Part shown: piece by piece, positions 20,454 through 27,941 of the stretch
How the letters are laid out: every line of letters begins with the position of its first letter
Position numbering within the stretch: position 1 is the stretch's first letter
Assembly (NCBI RefSeq): GCF_006874425.1
Contig: NZ_VIJZ01000004.1
Span: 1 to 64,000, forward strand
DNA from: Paenibacillus ottowii
GTDB lineage: Bacteria; Bacillota; Bacilli; Paenibacillales; Paenibacillaceae
Reading direction: 5' to 3'
DNA length: 64,000 nucleotides
The notes under the pieces: model-generated
Told to the model about the DNA's origin: nothing
Seen by the model: the letters and a program-made list of their open reading frames with translations, nothing else
Databases searched by the model: none
Program-made: the position numbers and the translations under genes

Positions 20454-20606
20454 TTACTTGTTCAGCAGCATGAATTTATTGATGAAACCTTCCTTTTGTA
20501 TAAAGATGGGGGTTTGATTTTCGATGTGAAATCATAATAATATACGCCGCATCCTACTTCCTGATTTTTCTGAGAAGTGCTACCTAAATAATAAACTCCC
20601 TGTGTC
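20454..20606 (-). pseudogene. duplicated 3' end of the lipoprotein gene
   Basis: About 150 bases closely match 18002-18155, the last codons of the intact lipoprotein gene, including the stop at 20454-20456. Small deletions shift the frame (for example one base fewer after GGGGGTTTGA), and the upstream part is absent. Confidence 0.85.
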
Positions 20607-20647
20607 TCGAACATAGTCACTAGATGTTCCACGATTTTTAATTTTTA

Positions 20648-21085
20648 TTATCGTATTCTCCGTATGTATAAGTCCCAGTTGATTTCTTTTTGATCAGGCA
20701 AGATAATATCTTTGATAAAACCTTCGCCGTCATAAATAACTTTTAAACCAGGCTGAGGATCAGGGTTATCAATATGATATACCGGCAGTGATTTGGTTGC
20801 TTCTTCGATCTCTTTATCCTGTTGTTTTTCTTTTTCTAGCTCAACCTGTTGTTCAGCAGTAAGTGGGGCAATAGCAGCTTTAGATTTTTGCTGTTCAGGT
20901 ACTGGAGTTCCTTTTTCCAATACAACCATGTTATTGTTCTCATCATATTGGATGATTGTACCCGCTAACATTTGGTCAGGGATTTTCCCCCCTTTCTCAG
21001 CATGAGAGATTGCCGGGCTGACGACTCCCAAAGAAATGAGTAACGTTGCAGCTAGAAAAGCTTGTGGTAGAAATTTTACTTTCAA
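20648..21085 (-). CDS. secreted protein of the PQPGLKV-YDGEG family, C-terminus altered
   Basis: 145 residues from a TTG at 21085 (AAGGAGG 7 bases ahead), with a good signal peptide (MKVKFLPQAFLAATLLISL, cleavage near SHA-E). A charged helical segment follows (EQQVELEKEKQQDKEIEEA), then VYHIDNPDPQPGLKVIYDGEGF. Compared with the copy at 19.2-19.7 kb, the last ~14 codons are out of phase. The other frame continues TGTYTYGEYDNK before stopping, so an indel in the A-tract near 20690 and a stop have removed the DPBB-like domain. Secreted; function unknown. Confidence 0.65.
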   Translation of the reverse strand: MKVKFLPQAFLAATLLISLGVVSPAISHAEKGGKIPDQMLAGTIIQYDENNNMVVLEKGTPVPEQQKSKAAIAPLTAEQQVELEKEKQQDKEIEEATKSLPVYHIDNPDPQPGLKVIYDGEGFIKDIILPDQKEINWDLYIRRIR

Positions 21086-21227
21086 ACAAACGCCTCCTTG
21101 AAATATTTGTAAATCCATGAATAGCATAAACAGGTCTATCAATATCGTCAACCTTTTTATGGAATATATGAATATATTCAATAGATTCGTAGGTGGGTAT
21201 AGGCTTAAAATGCAAAAAAGAAGGTTA

Positions 21228-21256
21228 TTGACAACTGTTAAATTATGAACAACAAT
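21228..21256 (+). promoter_or_regulatory. candidate aloR promoter
   Basis: TTGACA at 21228-21233 is a consensus -35. At 17 bases the -10 would be AACAAT (21251-21256), which is weak. A small dyad TGTT-N8-AACA (21236-21251) lies in the spacer and could be an autoregulatory site. No binding evidence. Confidence 0.4.
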
Positions 21257-21308
21257 AGAGTGCAATAATAAAAAGTTTTGGAATTTCTGTGTGGAAGGTG
21301 GATATGAC

Positions 21309-22724
21309 ATGAAGCATACACCTACGATTCGAGCAGAATTAGATAGTTACCTACAACAAAAGGGTTTAAGCCTAGCGCAATTCGGACAACTTGCAGGCAT
21401 GAATAGGGGAATAATAAGTGCTATTGTGTCAGGGAATAAGTCTATGTCAGTTAACCAACTTGACCGAATCACTGAGGCTATGGGTTTACCAGAAGGGGAG
21501 TTTTACGATCTGTTTATAGATAACTTCATCATCGACCATCCCCCGAATATGAGGCGAATCGAGCCGTTTTTGTTTCGCTGTGCGGAGTTAGACAGGTTGG
21601 ATGAGATCCGTCGAGTGGTGGGAGCCATCATGGACAATCTCCTGTATTCACCCAAGCTATTTGAAATTGCAGAAGGATTGTTGGAGCAGGGACGATTAGA
21701 AGCGGCATTGATACTCTATGAGGGAGTAGCTGAAACAGAGAGATATCAACACTCTGAACGTTTGGCAGTCTGCCAATATCGTATATTCACGATTCAGATT
21801 GGAGACGATCAAAGCCAGAATCTTAAGGCTGCCACACTATTTGAACCCTTCGTGGAACGTCTGGATGAGATAGACCAGCTTGATGCGTTAAAGGATTTAG
21901 CTAACGTGTACAGGTCTCTGCGTAAATGGGACAAGGTAGAGGAAATAGCAAAATTAATGAGGGCTAAAGCGGAAATTCAATATAATTTGAAACACGAACA
22001 TAAGAGTCGAAAACATACTGAATGTACTGATAAGCTAAACCGTCCATTGTTTGTATACATTTCCTATGCTGACTTGCTGTGTGCAGGTGTCTACGAAGCC
22101 CAAGGCGATTATCACCAAGCTCTACAATATACATACGCCTATGCTAATTTAGATTGGGTTAAAGAGACAGACGAAGATACCCAACACTGGATTGGCTTGT
22201 TTAAGCACTGGTCAAAAGCCAATATTATTGTGAATAAGCTTTTATCCGGAGATATAGAGGTGCTACAAGATTATATTGAATACATCGATGCAGTAGAGGA
22301 TACAAATCAAGAAGATAAGGTCATCCAACTGCTGAATATTATGATAGCGGCTAACCGATATAATATTGATGTTAGTAACATAATTAAACGCTTTGAAGCG
22401 GATATTGTATCATTATCGCAACATTCACCAAGTAATATGTATACTCAACAAGTGGTACCAGATTATTTTGCATGGTGTGGTTACGAGTTGGCTCATTATT
22501 ATTTACATCGAAATTCTTACGATGATGGTTTTAAACATTTGATGTATTCTATGGTAAGTTATCATACACTAAATAATGAGACTTATTTCATAAATTGTAT
22601 GGGGCTATTTTTACATTTTCGAGAACATGCTACTCCTGAAATCAAAGCAAATTTTTTAAATCTTATTGAAAAGGTGTGGATGAACAATGTTGAAAAAAAT
22701 GGCACTGTTGATCGTCGCGGCTAG
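21309..22724 (+). CDS. aloR: AimR-like/AloR peptide-sensing transcription regulator
   Basis: 471 residues. An XRE-type helix-turn-helix is at about 10-65 (LSLAQFGQLAGMNRGIISAIVSGNKSMSVNQLDRITEAMGL). The rest is all-helical with TPR-like repeats (EIAEGLLEQGRLEAALILYEGVAE; DALKDLANVYRSLRKWDKVEEIAKLM; ADLLCAGVYEAQGDYHQALQYTYAY). This is the architecture of RRNPP receptors, close to AimR and the AimR-like orphan (Alo) receptors described in P. polymyxa. ATG 21309 is preferred to GTG 21291 because AAGGTGG lies 7 bases ahead. A pro-peptide gene overlaps its 3' end, as expected of a receptor-peptide pair. Target genes are unknown. Confidence 0.82.
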   Translation: MKHTPTIRAELDSYLQQKGLSLAQFGQLAGMNRGIISAIVSGNKSMSVNQLDRITEAMGLPEGEFYDLFIDNFIIDHPPNMRRIEPFLFRCAELDRLDEIRRVVGAIMDNLLYSPKLFEIAEGLLEQGRLEAALILYEGVAETERYQHSERLAVCQYRIFTIQIGDDQSQNLKAATLFEPFVERLDEIDQLDALKDLANVYRSLRKWDKVEEIAKLMRAKAEIQYNLKHEHKSRKHTECTDKLNRPLFVYISYADLLCAGVYEAQGDYHQALQYTYAYANLDWVKETDEDTQHWIGLFKHWSKANIIVNKLLSGDIEVLQDYIEYIDAVEDTNQEDKVIQLLNIMIAANRYNIDVSNIIKRFEADIVSLSQHSPSNMYTQQVVPDYFAWCGYELAHYYLHRNSYDDGFKHLMYSMVSYHTLNNETYFINCMGLFLHFREHATPEIKANFLNLIEKVWMNNVEKNGTVDRRG

Positions 22725-22797
22725 TTTTTTGTTAATTGTTACTGTACCTATTCACTCGCATGGTATAGAGCCTCAAGTACAGCATGGAGGGGCTTAA
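22687..22797 (+). CDS. aloP: AloP-like signalling pro-peptide
   Basis: A 36-residue ORF overlapping the last 38 bases of aloR in another frame. It opens with two lysines and a hydrophobic core (MLKKMALLIVAASFLLIV), a Sec signal, and ends in a short polar tail. A signal peptidase site after S-H-G would release the ten residues IEPQVQHGGA. That cleavage is my prediction; the extracellular form could be trimmed further. An AAGG-type ribosome site lies 12 bases upstream, and translation is probably coupled to aloR. A terminator follows after 13 bases, so the receptor and peptide form a closed unit. Confidence 0.72.
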   Translation: MLKKMALLIVAASFLLIVTVPIHSHGIEPQVQHGGA

Positions 22798-22810
22798 ACG
22801 TAAGTAAAGC

Positions 22811-22846
22811 AAATCCCCGCTAACCTTAATTGGTCTGCGGGGATTT
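22811..22846 (+). terminator. terminator with the shared TAACCTTAATTGG loop (copy 1)
   Basis: Perfect stem AAATCCCCGC / GCGGGGATTT around a 16-base loop TAACCTTAATTGGTCT. The same loop recurs in four other terminators up to 29.4 kb. Confidence 0.85.
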
Positions 22847-22892
22847 ATACATTGAAGGGATCTCTACACAATCCATCGAATAGCTACTTGAG

Positions 22893-23093
22893 GTGATCAG
22901 CAAGAACTATACATATAAAGTGTTAAAGTCAGATATCAAACAATTTGCAGCTGCTTTAAGCCAGGTAAAGGTATACGTTGTTCAGTCGATGGGAGAAGAT
23001 TTGATATCGATTATAGACTATGGTGGCACTATAGAAAAGTTTTCGCCTTATTCGGTCAAGATTGCTGGAGCGTATTATATGCGGTTGAATTGA
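22893..23093 (+). CDS. small protein of unknown function
   Basis: 66 codons from GTG 22893. The GAGG that could serve as ribosome site touches the start codon, so the true start is uncertain. The peptide (TYKVLKSDIKQFAAAL, VYVVQSMGEDLISIIDYGG, KIAGAYYMRLN) has a mixed alpha/beta character and no signal. A terminator follows directly, which supports a real gene. No family recognised. It lies between aloP and a secreted-protein gene, but terminators separate it from both. Confidence 0.45.
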   Translation: MISKNYTYKVLKSDIKQFAAALSQVKVYVVQSMGEDLISIIDYGGTIEKFSPYSVKIAGAYYMRLN

Positions 23094-23104
23094 GGGTAGA
23101 TATG

Positions 23105-23139
23105 AAAGAACCTACCGGGTTGTAGTCGGTAGGCTCTTT
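23105..23139. terminator. rho-independent terminator
   Basis: AAAGAACCTACC / GGTAGGCTCTTT, 12 bp with one mismatch, 11-base loop. Confidence 0.75.
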
Positions 23140-23176
23140 AAGATAGACTATTTCAAAAAAATAGAAGGGGAAAAAT

Positions 23177-23596
23177 ATGAAGAAAAGAATTTTTCTATTC
23201 TCGGTTTTGTCTTTAAGCATGGCGATTACGGTAGGGGCTACTTCAGCTTCAACAAGTAAAACTAGCGAAAACATCATAATTAATCAAAGATCGAGCGGAG
23301 GCGCAACTGTAGGGGAATCCTTTGTTGTCCCTAAGGGATGGGGACATGTTAAACTTCGTATGAAGAATCACTCTGATCATCCAGTAAAGGTCAGTTTAAC
23401 GCACGACAGATCAAACAAGCTATATATTGATGCATTAGTAATCGCTCCTCACGACACAGTTATCTGGAAAAGCACTGATAAAGGCTTCTCAGACGGTATG
23501 CGTTCTGGAGACTACACACTTCAGTGGAGAGGCAGTGATTATAAAGTTAACGGGGAAACGTGGGGAGTAGCTGACTCACAGCCTGGAGACATCTAA
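23177..23596 (+). CDS. secreted protein, small beta domain
   Basis: 139 residues with a clear signal peptide (MKKRIFLFSVLSLSMAITVGA, cleavage near ATS). The mature part is beta-rich (VGESFVVPKGWGHVKLRMKNHS, VKVSLTHDRS, YTLQWRGS) and has the feel of a small extracellular beta-sandwich, like the minus-strand protein at 24701-25144 (GDYTLQ/NSYKLYI ends, sugar- or cell-surface-facing). AGAAGGGG ribosome site at good distance. The stop TAA is followed after one codon by the GTG of the next gene in the same reading frame. Confidence 0.65.
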   Translation: MKKRIFLFSVLSLSMAITVGATSASTSKTSENIIINQRSSGGATVGESFVVPKGWGHVKLRMKNHSDHPVKVSLTHDRSNKLYIDALVIAPHDTVIWKSTDKGFSDGMRSGDYTLQWRGSDYKVNGETWGVADSQPGDI

Positions 23597-23599
23597 CTT

Positions 23600-24532
23600 G
23601 TGTATGACGATCGATCACCAGAATTAATTTATGGGAATGACATGGTTAAAATAGCGGATGCAGAAGACTGCCACAAGACAGTGTTAGGAGCTGCTCATAA
23701 TAAGCCAAGTACTATTAATTTTAAATTCGATGGAACAAAAATTAGACTGATTATCAATATGTCAGATTCATATACTAAAAAAGTAGGGATTAGCATAGAT
23801 GGTAATGTAGAATACTTTACTGCGTATAGAGAGTCTTGGTCGCATCAACGCTTAGCTTATGAGAAAACAGATCTAAAAAAAGGTGTACACATCGTTAAAA
23901 TTTGGACTGAGACTCCGTCAGAAAACTATGTAGTTTACGATTACCGATTTGATGCTATAGATATAGATTCTGATGGAACGCTCATTGATTACAATGCTTC
24001 ACAAATTAATCTAAATGCTGAGGCAGGGAATAGTCAGGTTACACTGAAGTGGAATCAGGTTAAAGACTCAGAAAGCTATACTATAAAATACGGAACAGAA
24101 TCAGGTAAATACACTGAAACGGTAACTGCTACTAAAGATGCATATGGAAACTTTGTTATTCCCGGTCTGACCAACGGAACAAAATACTACTTTGTTGTAA
24201 GTGCTAAAGTGAACGGTGCCGATTCTGAATATTCCAATGAAACATCTGCAATTCCACAAGGGGGAGACAGTCAAACTGACCCTGAGCAGCCAACGGGTAA
24301 TCGTGCTATTCTGGTAGTCACTATGACAACTGGCTTAGAGAAGGAATTCGACCTAAGCATGAAAGAGGTCAATGACTTTATTGCATGGTACAACAGCAAA
24401 CAGGCTGGTTCTGGATCGGCTTCATACGCCGTTAATAAACATGATAACAATAAAGGGCCGTTCAGCAGCCGAAAGGATTATATGCTGTATGATCGTATTC
24501 TAACGTTTGAAGTAAGTGAATACTCTAAATAA
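23600..24532 (+). CDS. fibronectin type III-containing protein
   Basis: 310 residues. Residues 1-130 are a beta-sandwich resembling carbohydrate-binding modules (GTKIRLIINMSDSYTKKVGISIDG, KGVHIVKIWTET, FDAIDIDSDG). About 138-220 is a fibronectin type III domain (LNAEAGNSQVTLKWNQV, YTIKYGT, GLTNGTKYYFVVSA). A short linker and a C-terminal domain follow (TGLEKEFDLSMKEVNDFIAWYNS). It has no signal peptide and a weak ribosome site. It sits in the same frame as the secreted ORF just upstream, so it probably was, or by readthrough is, the C-terminal part of one secreted protein. Confidence 0.7.
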   Translation: MYDDRSPELIYGNDMVKIADAEDCHKTVLGAAHNKPSTINFKFDGTKIRLIINMSDSYTKKVGISIDGNVEYFTAYRESWSHQRLAYEKTDLKKGVHIVKIWTETPSENYVVYDYRFDAIDIDSDGTLIDYNASQINLNAEAGNSQVTLKWNQVKDSESYTIKYGTESGKYTETVTATKDAYGNFVIPGLTNGTKYYFVVSAKVNGADSEYSNETSAIPQGGDSQTDPEQPTGNRAILVVTMTTGLEKEFDLSMKEVNDFIAWYNSKQAGSGSASYAVNKHDNNKGPFSSRKDYMLYDRILTFEVSEYSK

Positions 24533-24539
24533 ATTTAAA

Positions 24540-24576
24540 GGCTCTGCCAGCCTTAATTGGTCTGCAGAGCCTCTTT
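24540..24576 (+). terminator. terminator with the shared loop (copy 2)
   Basis: GGCTCTGC / GCAGAGCC (24540-24547, 24564-24571) around CAGCCTTAATTGGTCT, then a T-rich run. Confidence 0.85.
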
Positions 24577-24700
24577 TCGCTAATCATTTGAATTTAGAAG
24601 AGAGGCGAAAGAGGACTCCAATGGTTTAGCCGATAGAGTCCTTTTCTTTGTTATGTAAGTCGGATGTATATGAATCCACTTAGTAATTGCTGCAAATTAA

Positions 24701-25144
24701 TTAGAATTGTCTCGCGCTTACCTGGAGGTCCATACTAGAACCGTCCTTGTTATAAATGTATAACTTATATGAATTTGTTTTTTTGGTGTAAACCTGAATG
24801 TTCTTTTGTTTCCCAGGTTCGAGTGATAATTCTAAAGGATCTTTTCCGTCGATACCAAACTCGATATAGACTGTTGAACTTCCATTATTTTTAATGAAAA
24901 CATTGGCGTCTTGTCCATTCCTAGGGTCCATGGTGAAGGTTTTTTCCAATGCTCCTTTTCCAGTGTGATGTATCGGATTAATCAATTGAACATCAAAAGG
25001 AATAATAACATGCCCGTCCTGATTCTCAGTATTTTCAATCACTTTAACGTAACCAATATCAGTTCGATTTGATGAAATTGAATCCTGTGCAAAAGCGGCG
25101 GAGCTTAGTGATAGAAGCAATGATGTGGCGATACCAAAACACAT
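24701..25144 (-). CDS. secreted protein, small beta domain; start region frameshifted
   Basis: 147 residues from ATG 25144: signal peptide (LLLSLSSAAFA-Q), then a beta-rich domain (DGHVIIPFDVQLINP, ANVFIKNNGSSTVYIEFGID, LSLEPGKQKNIQVY). The ATG lacks a ribosome site. AAGAAGGG at 25163-25170 is ideally placed for a TTG at 25155, but that codon is out of frame by one base. Adding one A to the A4 tract (25149-25152) would give an opening M-K-K-I-M-C-F-G in phase. So the start has either decayed or been misread. Related in style to the secreted ORF at 23177. Function unknown. Confidence 0.55.
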   Translation of the reverse strand: MCFGIATSLLLSLSSAAFAQDSISSNRTDIGYVKVIENTENQDGHVIIPFDVQLINPIHHTGKGALEKTFTMDPRNGQDANVFIKNNGSSTVYIEFGIDGKDPLELSLEPGKQKNIQVYTKKTNSYKLYIYNKDGSSMDLQVSARQF

Positions 25145-25296
25145 AATCTTTTCAAATTAAATCCCTTCTTTCTATAATTTAACTGAAAAAATAATTATAT
25201 ATAATCTGTATATCTGTGTACATAGTCACTAAGTACCATATAATTTAGTTGTTAAGAGAATTGAGAAAAGGCAGTCTTATTTGCGTTATATAATAG

Positions 25297-25331
25297 AAAG
25301 CTCTGCCGACAATTAAGGTTAGCAGAGCTTT
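25297..25331 (-). terminator. terminator with the shared loop (copy 3, minus strand)
   Basis: Perfect 10-bp stem AAAGCTCTGC / GCAGAGCTTT. Read on the minus strand its loop is TAACCTTAATTGTCG, the same as the + strand copies. It lies directly after the ligase remnant's stop. Confidence 0.85.
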
Positions 25332-25338
25332 TTGTTTA

Positions 25339-25924
25339 TTAGACTCTAAACTCTGTAAAAACTGGACTTCGTAATAACCCCGCCTTAGTCCAGTTACGCA
25401 TCTTTACGCGAGCCCTTATACGTGGTTCCACATAAACATACTCGCGATCCTCCCCAGTTATCAATGATTTAGACACTCCATAAAACGCCTTCTTATGTGT
25501 CGGCGTTGCACCCAGCTCAATGATACCAGGCGGACGAATTTTACTACTCTCATTCGGTACGCCTGCAAGCCACACGAATTCCTTTTTACGATAACTTGTT
25601 ATAAATACGTCAGCATAGGACCAGTTAATGACCTTTAATTCAGCTACAGGCTTAAAATTTTGTCCGCCTTCTTCGCCTGAAAGCGTGACATAACGGATTC
25701 AAAATCCGATCCACCCGTTGTCGGATCAACGCACGCAATCTCACCGTTCAACACGATGTCATACGGGAATGTAGCGCTACTATCTCCGGGTATTAGCCTG
25801 TGCAGTCGTTATTATGGCGCGTGAATAAGCGTACAATTCCGTTCTGTTGCGAATATATTAAGCGGTGACCGTCTATTTTCGGTTCGAAGATATAGCGCGA
25901 ATCCGAAAAGGGGCAGTCGCTGTT
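25339..25924 (-). pseudogene. ATP-dependent DNA ligase, deleted and frameshifted
   Basis: The minus strand reads in pieces as one ligase. 25924 to about 25800: SRYIFEPKIDGHRLIYS with the adenylation motif KIDG, then RLFTRHNNDC and a stop. After frame changes: YDIVLNGEIACVDPTTGG, SDFESVMSRFQ, KADKI. Then directly LKVINWSYADVFITSYRKKEFVWLAG and the OB-fold end (RIRARVKMRNWTKAGLLRSPVFTEF) to 25339. About 90-100 codons between KADKI and KVINW, which should carry the later nucleotidyl-transfer motifs, are missing. It is a dead LigB/LigD-like ligase. The 78-codon ORF at its 3' end is not an independent gene. Confidence 0.85.
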
Positions 25925-26052
25925 TCAAGTAACATTGGAGAAATAAACAAATAGACCACCTCAAATTAATTATAACGCTCATTTGTACTGCAGTGAGGCG
26001 GTAAGTATTGGTGTCAGCAGAAAATAAAGTATTAGACTGAGCCTAGAAATTG

Positions 26053-26101
26053 AAACAGCGACAGCCAAGGACGAGAAAATAAAGTTAAACTGCCGCTGTT
26101 T
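26053..26101. terminator. hairpin, possible terminator
   Basis: AAACAGCG (26053-26060) / CGCTGTTT (26094-26101) with a 33-base loop region, T/A runs outside, just downstream of the acetyltransferase remnant on the minus strand. Confidence 0.4.
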
Positions 26102-26134
26102 TATTGAACTAAAGTATCCCGTTAGCTCAATGTA

Positions 26135-26458
26135 TTAAGCCATTTTTAGTTTGTATGTAGGATGCTCAAGGCCTGTTGCATCATAATATTCATTATGGGT
26201 GTATTCAAAACCAAGCTTTCCAAGCAATTTTGCGGATGCTGCATTTTCCGGATGATGTCCCGCCACAATGTACTCTGTTTTAAGGTTATTACGGGCGTAT
26301 TCTAACACTGCAGATGCTGCTTCAAATGCATACCCTTTACCCCAGTACTCGTTTTTAAGATGAAAACCTAATTCAAACATTTGTGTTCCTTTATTGTATG
26401 GCCTTAACCCACAACAACCTATCATTCCACCCCTTTCTAATTCATATAAAGGCCAATA
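26135..26458 (-). pseudogene. GNAT acetyltransferase, 5'-truncated
   Basis: The frame is open from 26458 (after a stop) and reads WPLYELERGGMIGCCGLRPY, then FELGFHLKNEYWGKGYAFEA (the acetyl-CoA-binding region, with GKGYA in place of Q/RxxGxG/A) and HPENAASAKLLGKLGF. This is the C-terminal two thirds of a RimJ/RimL-type N-acetyltransferase. The first ~60-70 residues are missing, and the ATG at 26425 has GGGGUGGA immediately before it, too close. Probably non-functional. Confidence 0.75.
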
Positions 26459-26536
26459 TTAGATCTACACTATTCTGTGCTCGTTAGCTTAATGAAGCAA
26501 CGTCAGTCTACAACTTTATTTTCTTTGGATAAATTG

Positions 26537-26574
26537 AAAAGCTCTGCTAACCTTAATTGGTTGGCAGAGCTTTT
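26537..26574 (+). terminator. terminator with the shared loop (copy 4), orphan
   Basis: Perfect 11-bp stem AAAAGCTCTGC / GCAGAGCTTTT around TAACCTTAATTGGTTG. No + strand gene ends upstream of it, so it is left over from a lost gene or arrived alone. The remainder of 26459-26781 holds no gene. Confidence 0.85.
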
Positions 26575-26781
26575 ATCGTTTCTAACAGGTCCGTGTTAAC
26601 TGGTTTATATTTCGTTTTAGCTTCTTCATATAATTTGCCGAGGTACTCAATTGTCGTCCTTTACCAATGTTGAAAATATGTTTACTATTTAATATTTTTC
26701 GTATATATTAATATTTGGAAATTAACTTTTCACAAATATTTCCTACAGAACTAGATTGAATTAACAGAGGAGATTATTTCA

Positions 26782-27927
26782 ATGAGTATTTCATTAAGAA
26801 TAGAACGCAAATCCGGTGGTGAACCAATCGAGTTTGTAAAAGGTGAGGTCATTGGCTTTACTTATAAGAATAATAGTTCCATAAACCTTTCAGCTAAGTC
26901 TCCAAACTTGACTCATTCGCTACATATTCGAAGCAAAATTCCGCTTCATTCGCTTCCTTCAGTTGTAGACAATGCGGATAATTCCAATATGCTGTATACA
27001 TGGGCAAACACAGAATATAAACCTGATATTGAGGATTACTATCGCAAATGTAATATCCAAATCGTTAGAAATGAAAATACAATTCGAGATATTACGTTTA
27101 CACACGCTTATGTAGATGAGTATCAAGAACAGATTGATACCAGCAAAGAGATCCTTGAGTTTGAACTTGTTTTAAAACAAAAAGAAGATCAATTGGGAAA
27201 AATTCAATACAGTCCTCAGTTAGAACCTAAGGAAACAAGAGAAAAGGATCAGTCTGATGTCTCGCAAAAAGTACTGGAAGGCGCATATAGTAAGAATATG
27301 TTAGTGTATGCAGGAAATAATACTTTTCCGTTTGAAAATCCGATGGTAGAACTAGAAAAGACTTGGGTGCGAGGCGTAGAGAAGGTAAAGAATTCAACAG
27401 ATACTGTAATACATTATCCTGATCGTAAAGCATTTACATTAGTAGCTGTTCCTATAGCTCGAAAGAAGTACGGGGACATTACAGCCAATTTACTTCAACA
27501 TTCACTTGACTACAAACCAGGAAATTTACACTTTAACGAGTGGACGTATGAGGCTCAACAAATTAAAAAATCTAAAGAACATAATATGTATGTAATTGAA
27601 AAAGAAGTACAAAAAGCAAACGACAAAAAAGTTAAAGTTTTTTCAAGTTATGGGTCTATTGCAATTGAAAGTGACAAAGATTTATATAACGCTTTTCACA
27701 AAATGAAGTACAAAATAGATGGAACATATGTAAAAGGACAATGGGAAATTACTACAATATATTATGATAAATATAATTTTGAATATAATTTTAAACAAAT
27801 GTTTACTGGGGACAACAAACTCGGTTGGGCTGCGGCCAATCTAACAAATTTAATGGAATCATGGGGAACACTCAATGAGTATACATCTTATGTTACAGTA
27901 ACTGATACAAAAAAGGCTTGGAAGTGA
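26782..27927 (+). CDS. probable two-domain secreted toxin or effector, family unknown
   Basis: 381 residues with no signal peptide. Residues 1-150 are beta-rich (GEPIEFVKGEVIGFTYKN, CNIQIVRNENTIRDITFTHAYVDEY, KEILEFELVLKQKED), reminiscent of phage-tube/Hcp-like beta barrels but not securely so. A charged linker is at about 148-175. The C-terminal part (about 190-381; FTLVAVPIARKKYGDI, KVFSSYGSIAIESDKDLYNAF, TTIYYDKYNFEYNF, LWG-like ESWGTLNEY) looks like a separate domain. The next gene starts 14 bases later and encodes a small membrane-anchored protein, the usual place of an immunity gene. The toxin role is inference from architecture and context. Confidence 0.45.
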   Translation: MSISLRIERKSGGEPIEFVKGEVIGFTYKNNSSINLSAKSPNLTHSLHIRSKIPLHSLPSVVDNADNSNMLYTWANTEYKPDIEDYYRKCNIQIVRNENTIRDITFTHAYVDEYQEQIDTSKEILEFELVLKQKEDQLGKIQYSPQLEPKETREKDQSDVSQKVLEGAYSKNMLVYAGNNTFPFENPMVELEKTWVRGVEKVKNSTDTVIHYPDRKAFTLVAVPIARKKYGDITANLLQHSLDYKPGNLHFNEWTYEAQQIKKSKEHNMYVIEKEVQKANDKKVKVFSSYGSIAIESDKDLYNAFHKMKYKIDGTYVKGQWEITTIYYDKYNFEYNFKQMFTGDNKLGWAAANLTNLMESWGTLNEYTSYVTVTDTKKAWK

Positions 27928-27941
27928 GGTGTGAAGTGCAG

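Noticed and set aside
25339-25575. 78-codon ORF as an independent small protein
   Set aside because: It is the OB-fold end of the broken DNA ligase; the same frame continues upstream with ligase sequence.
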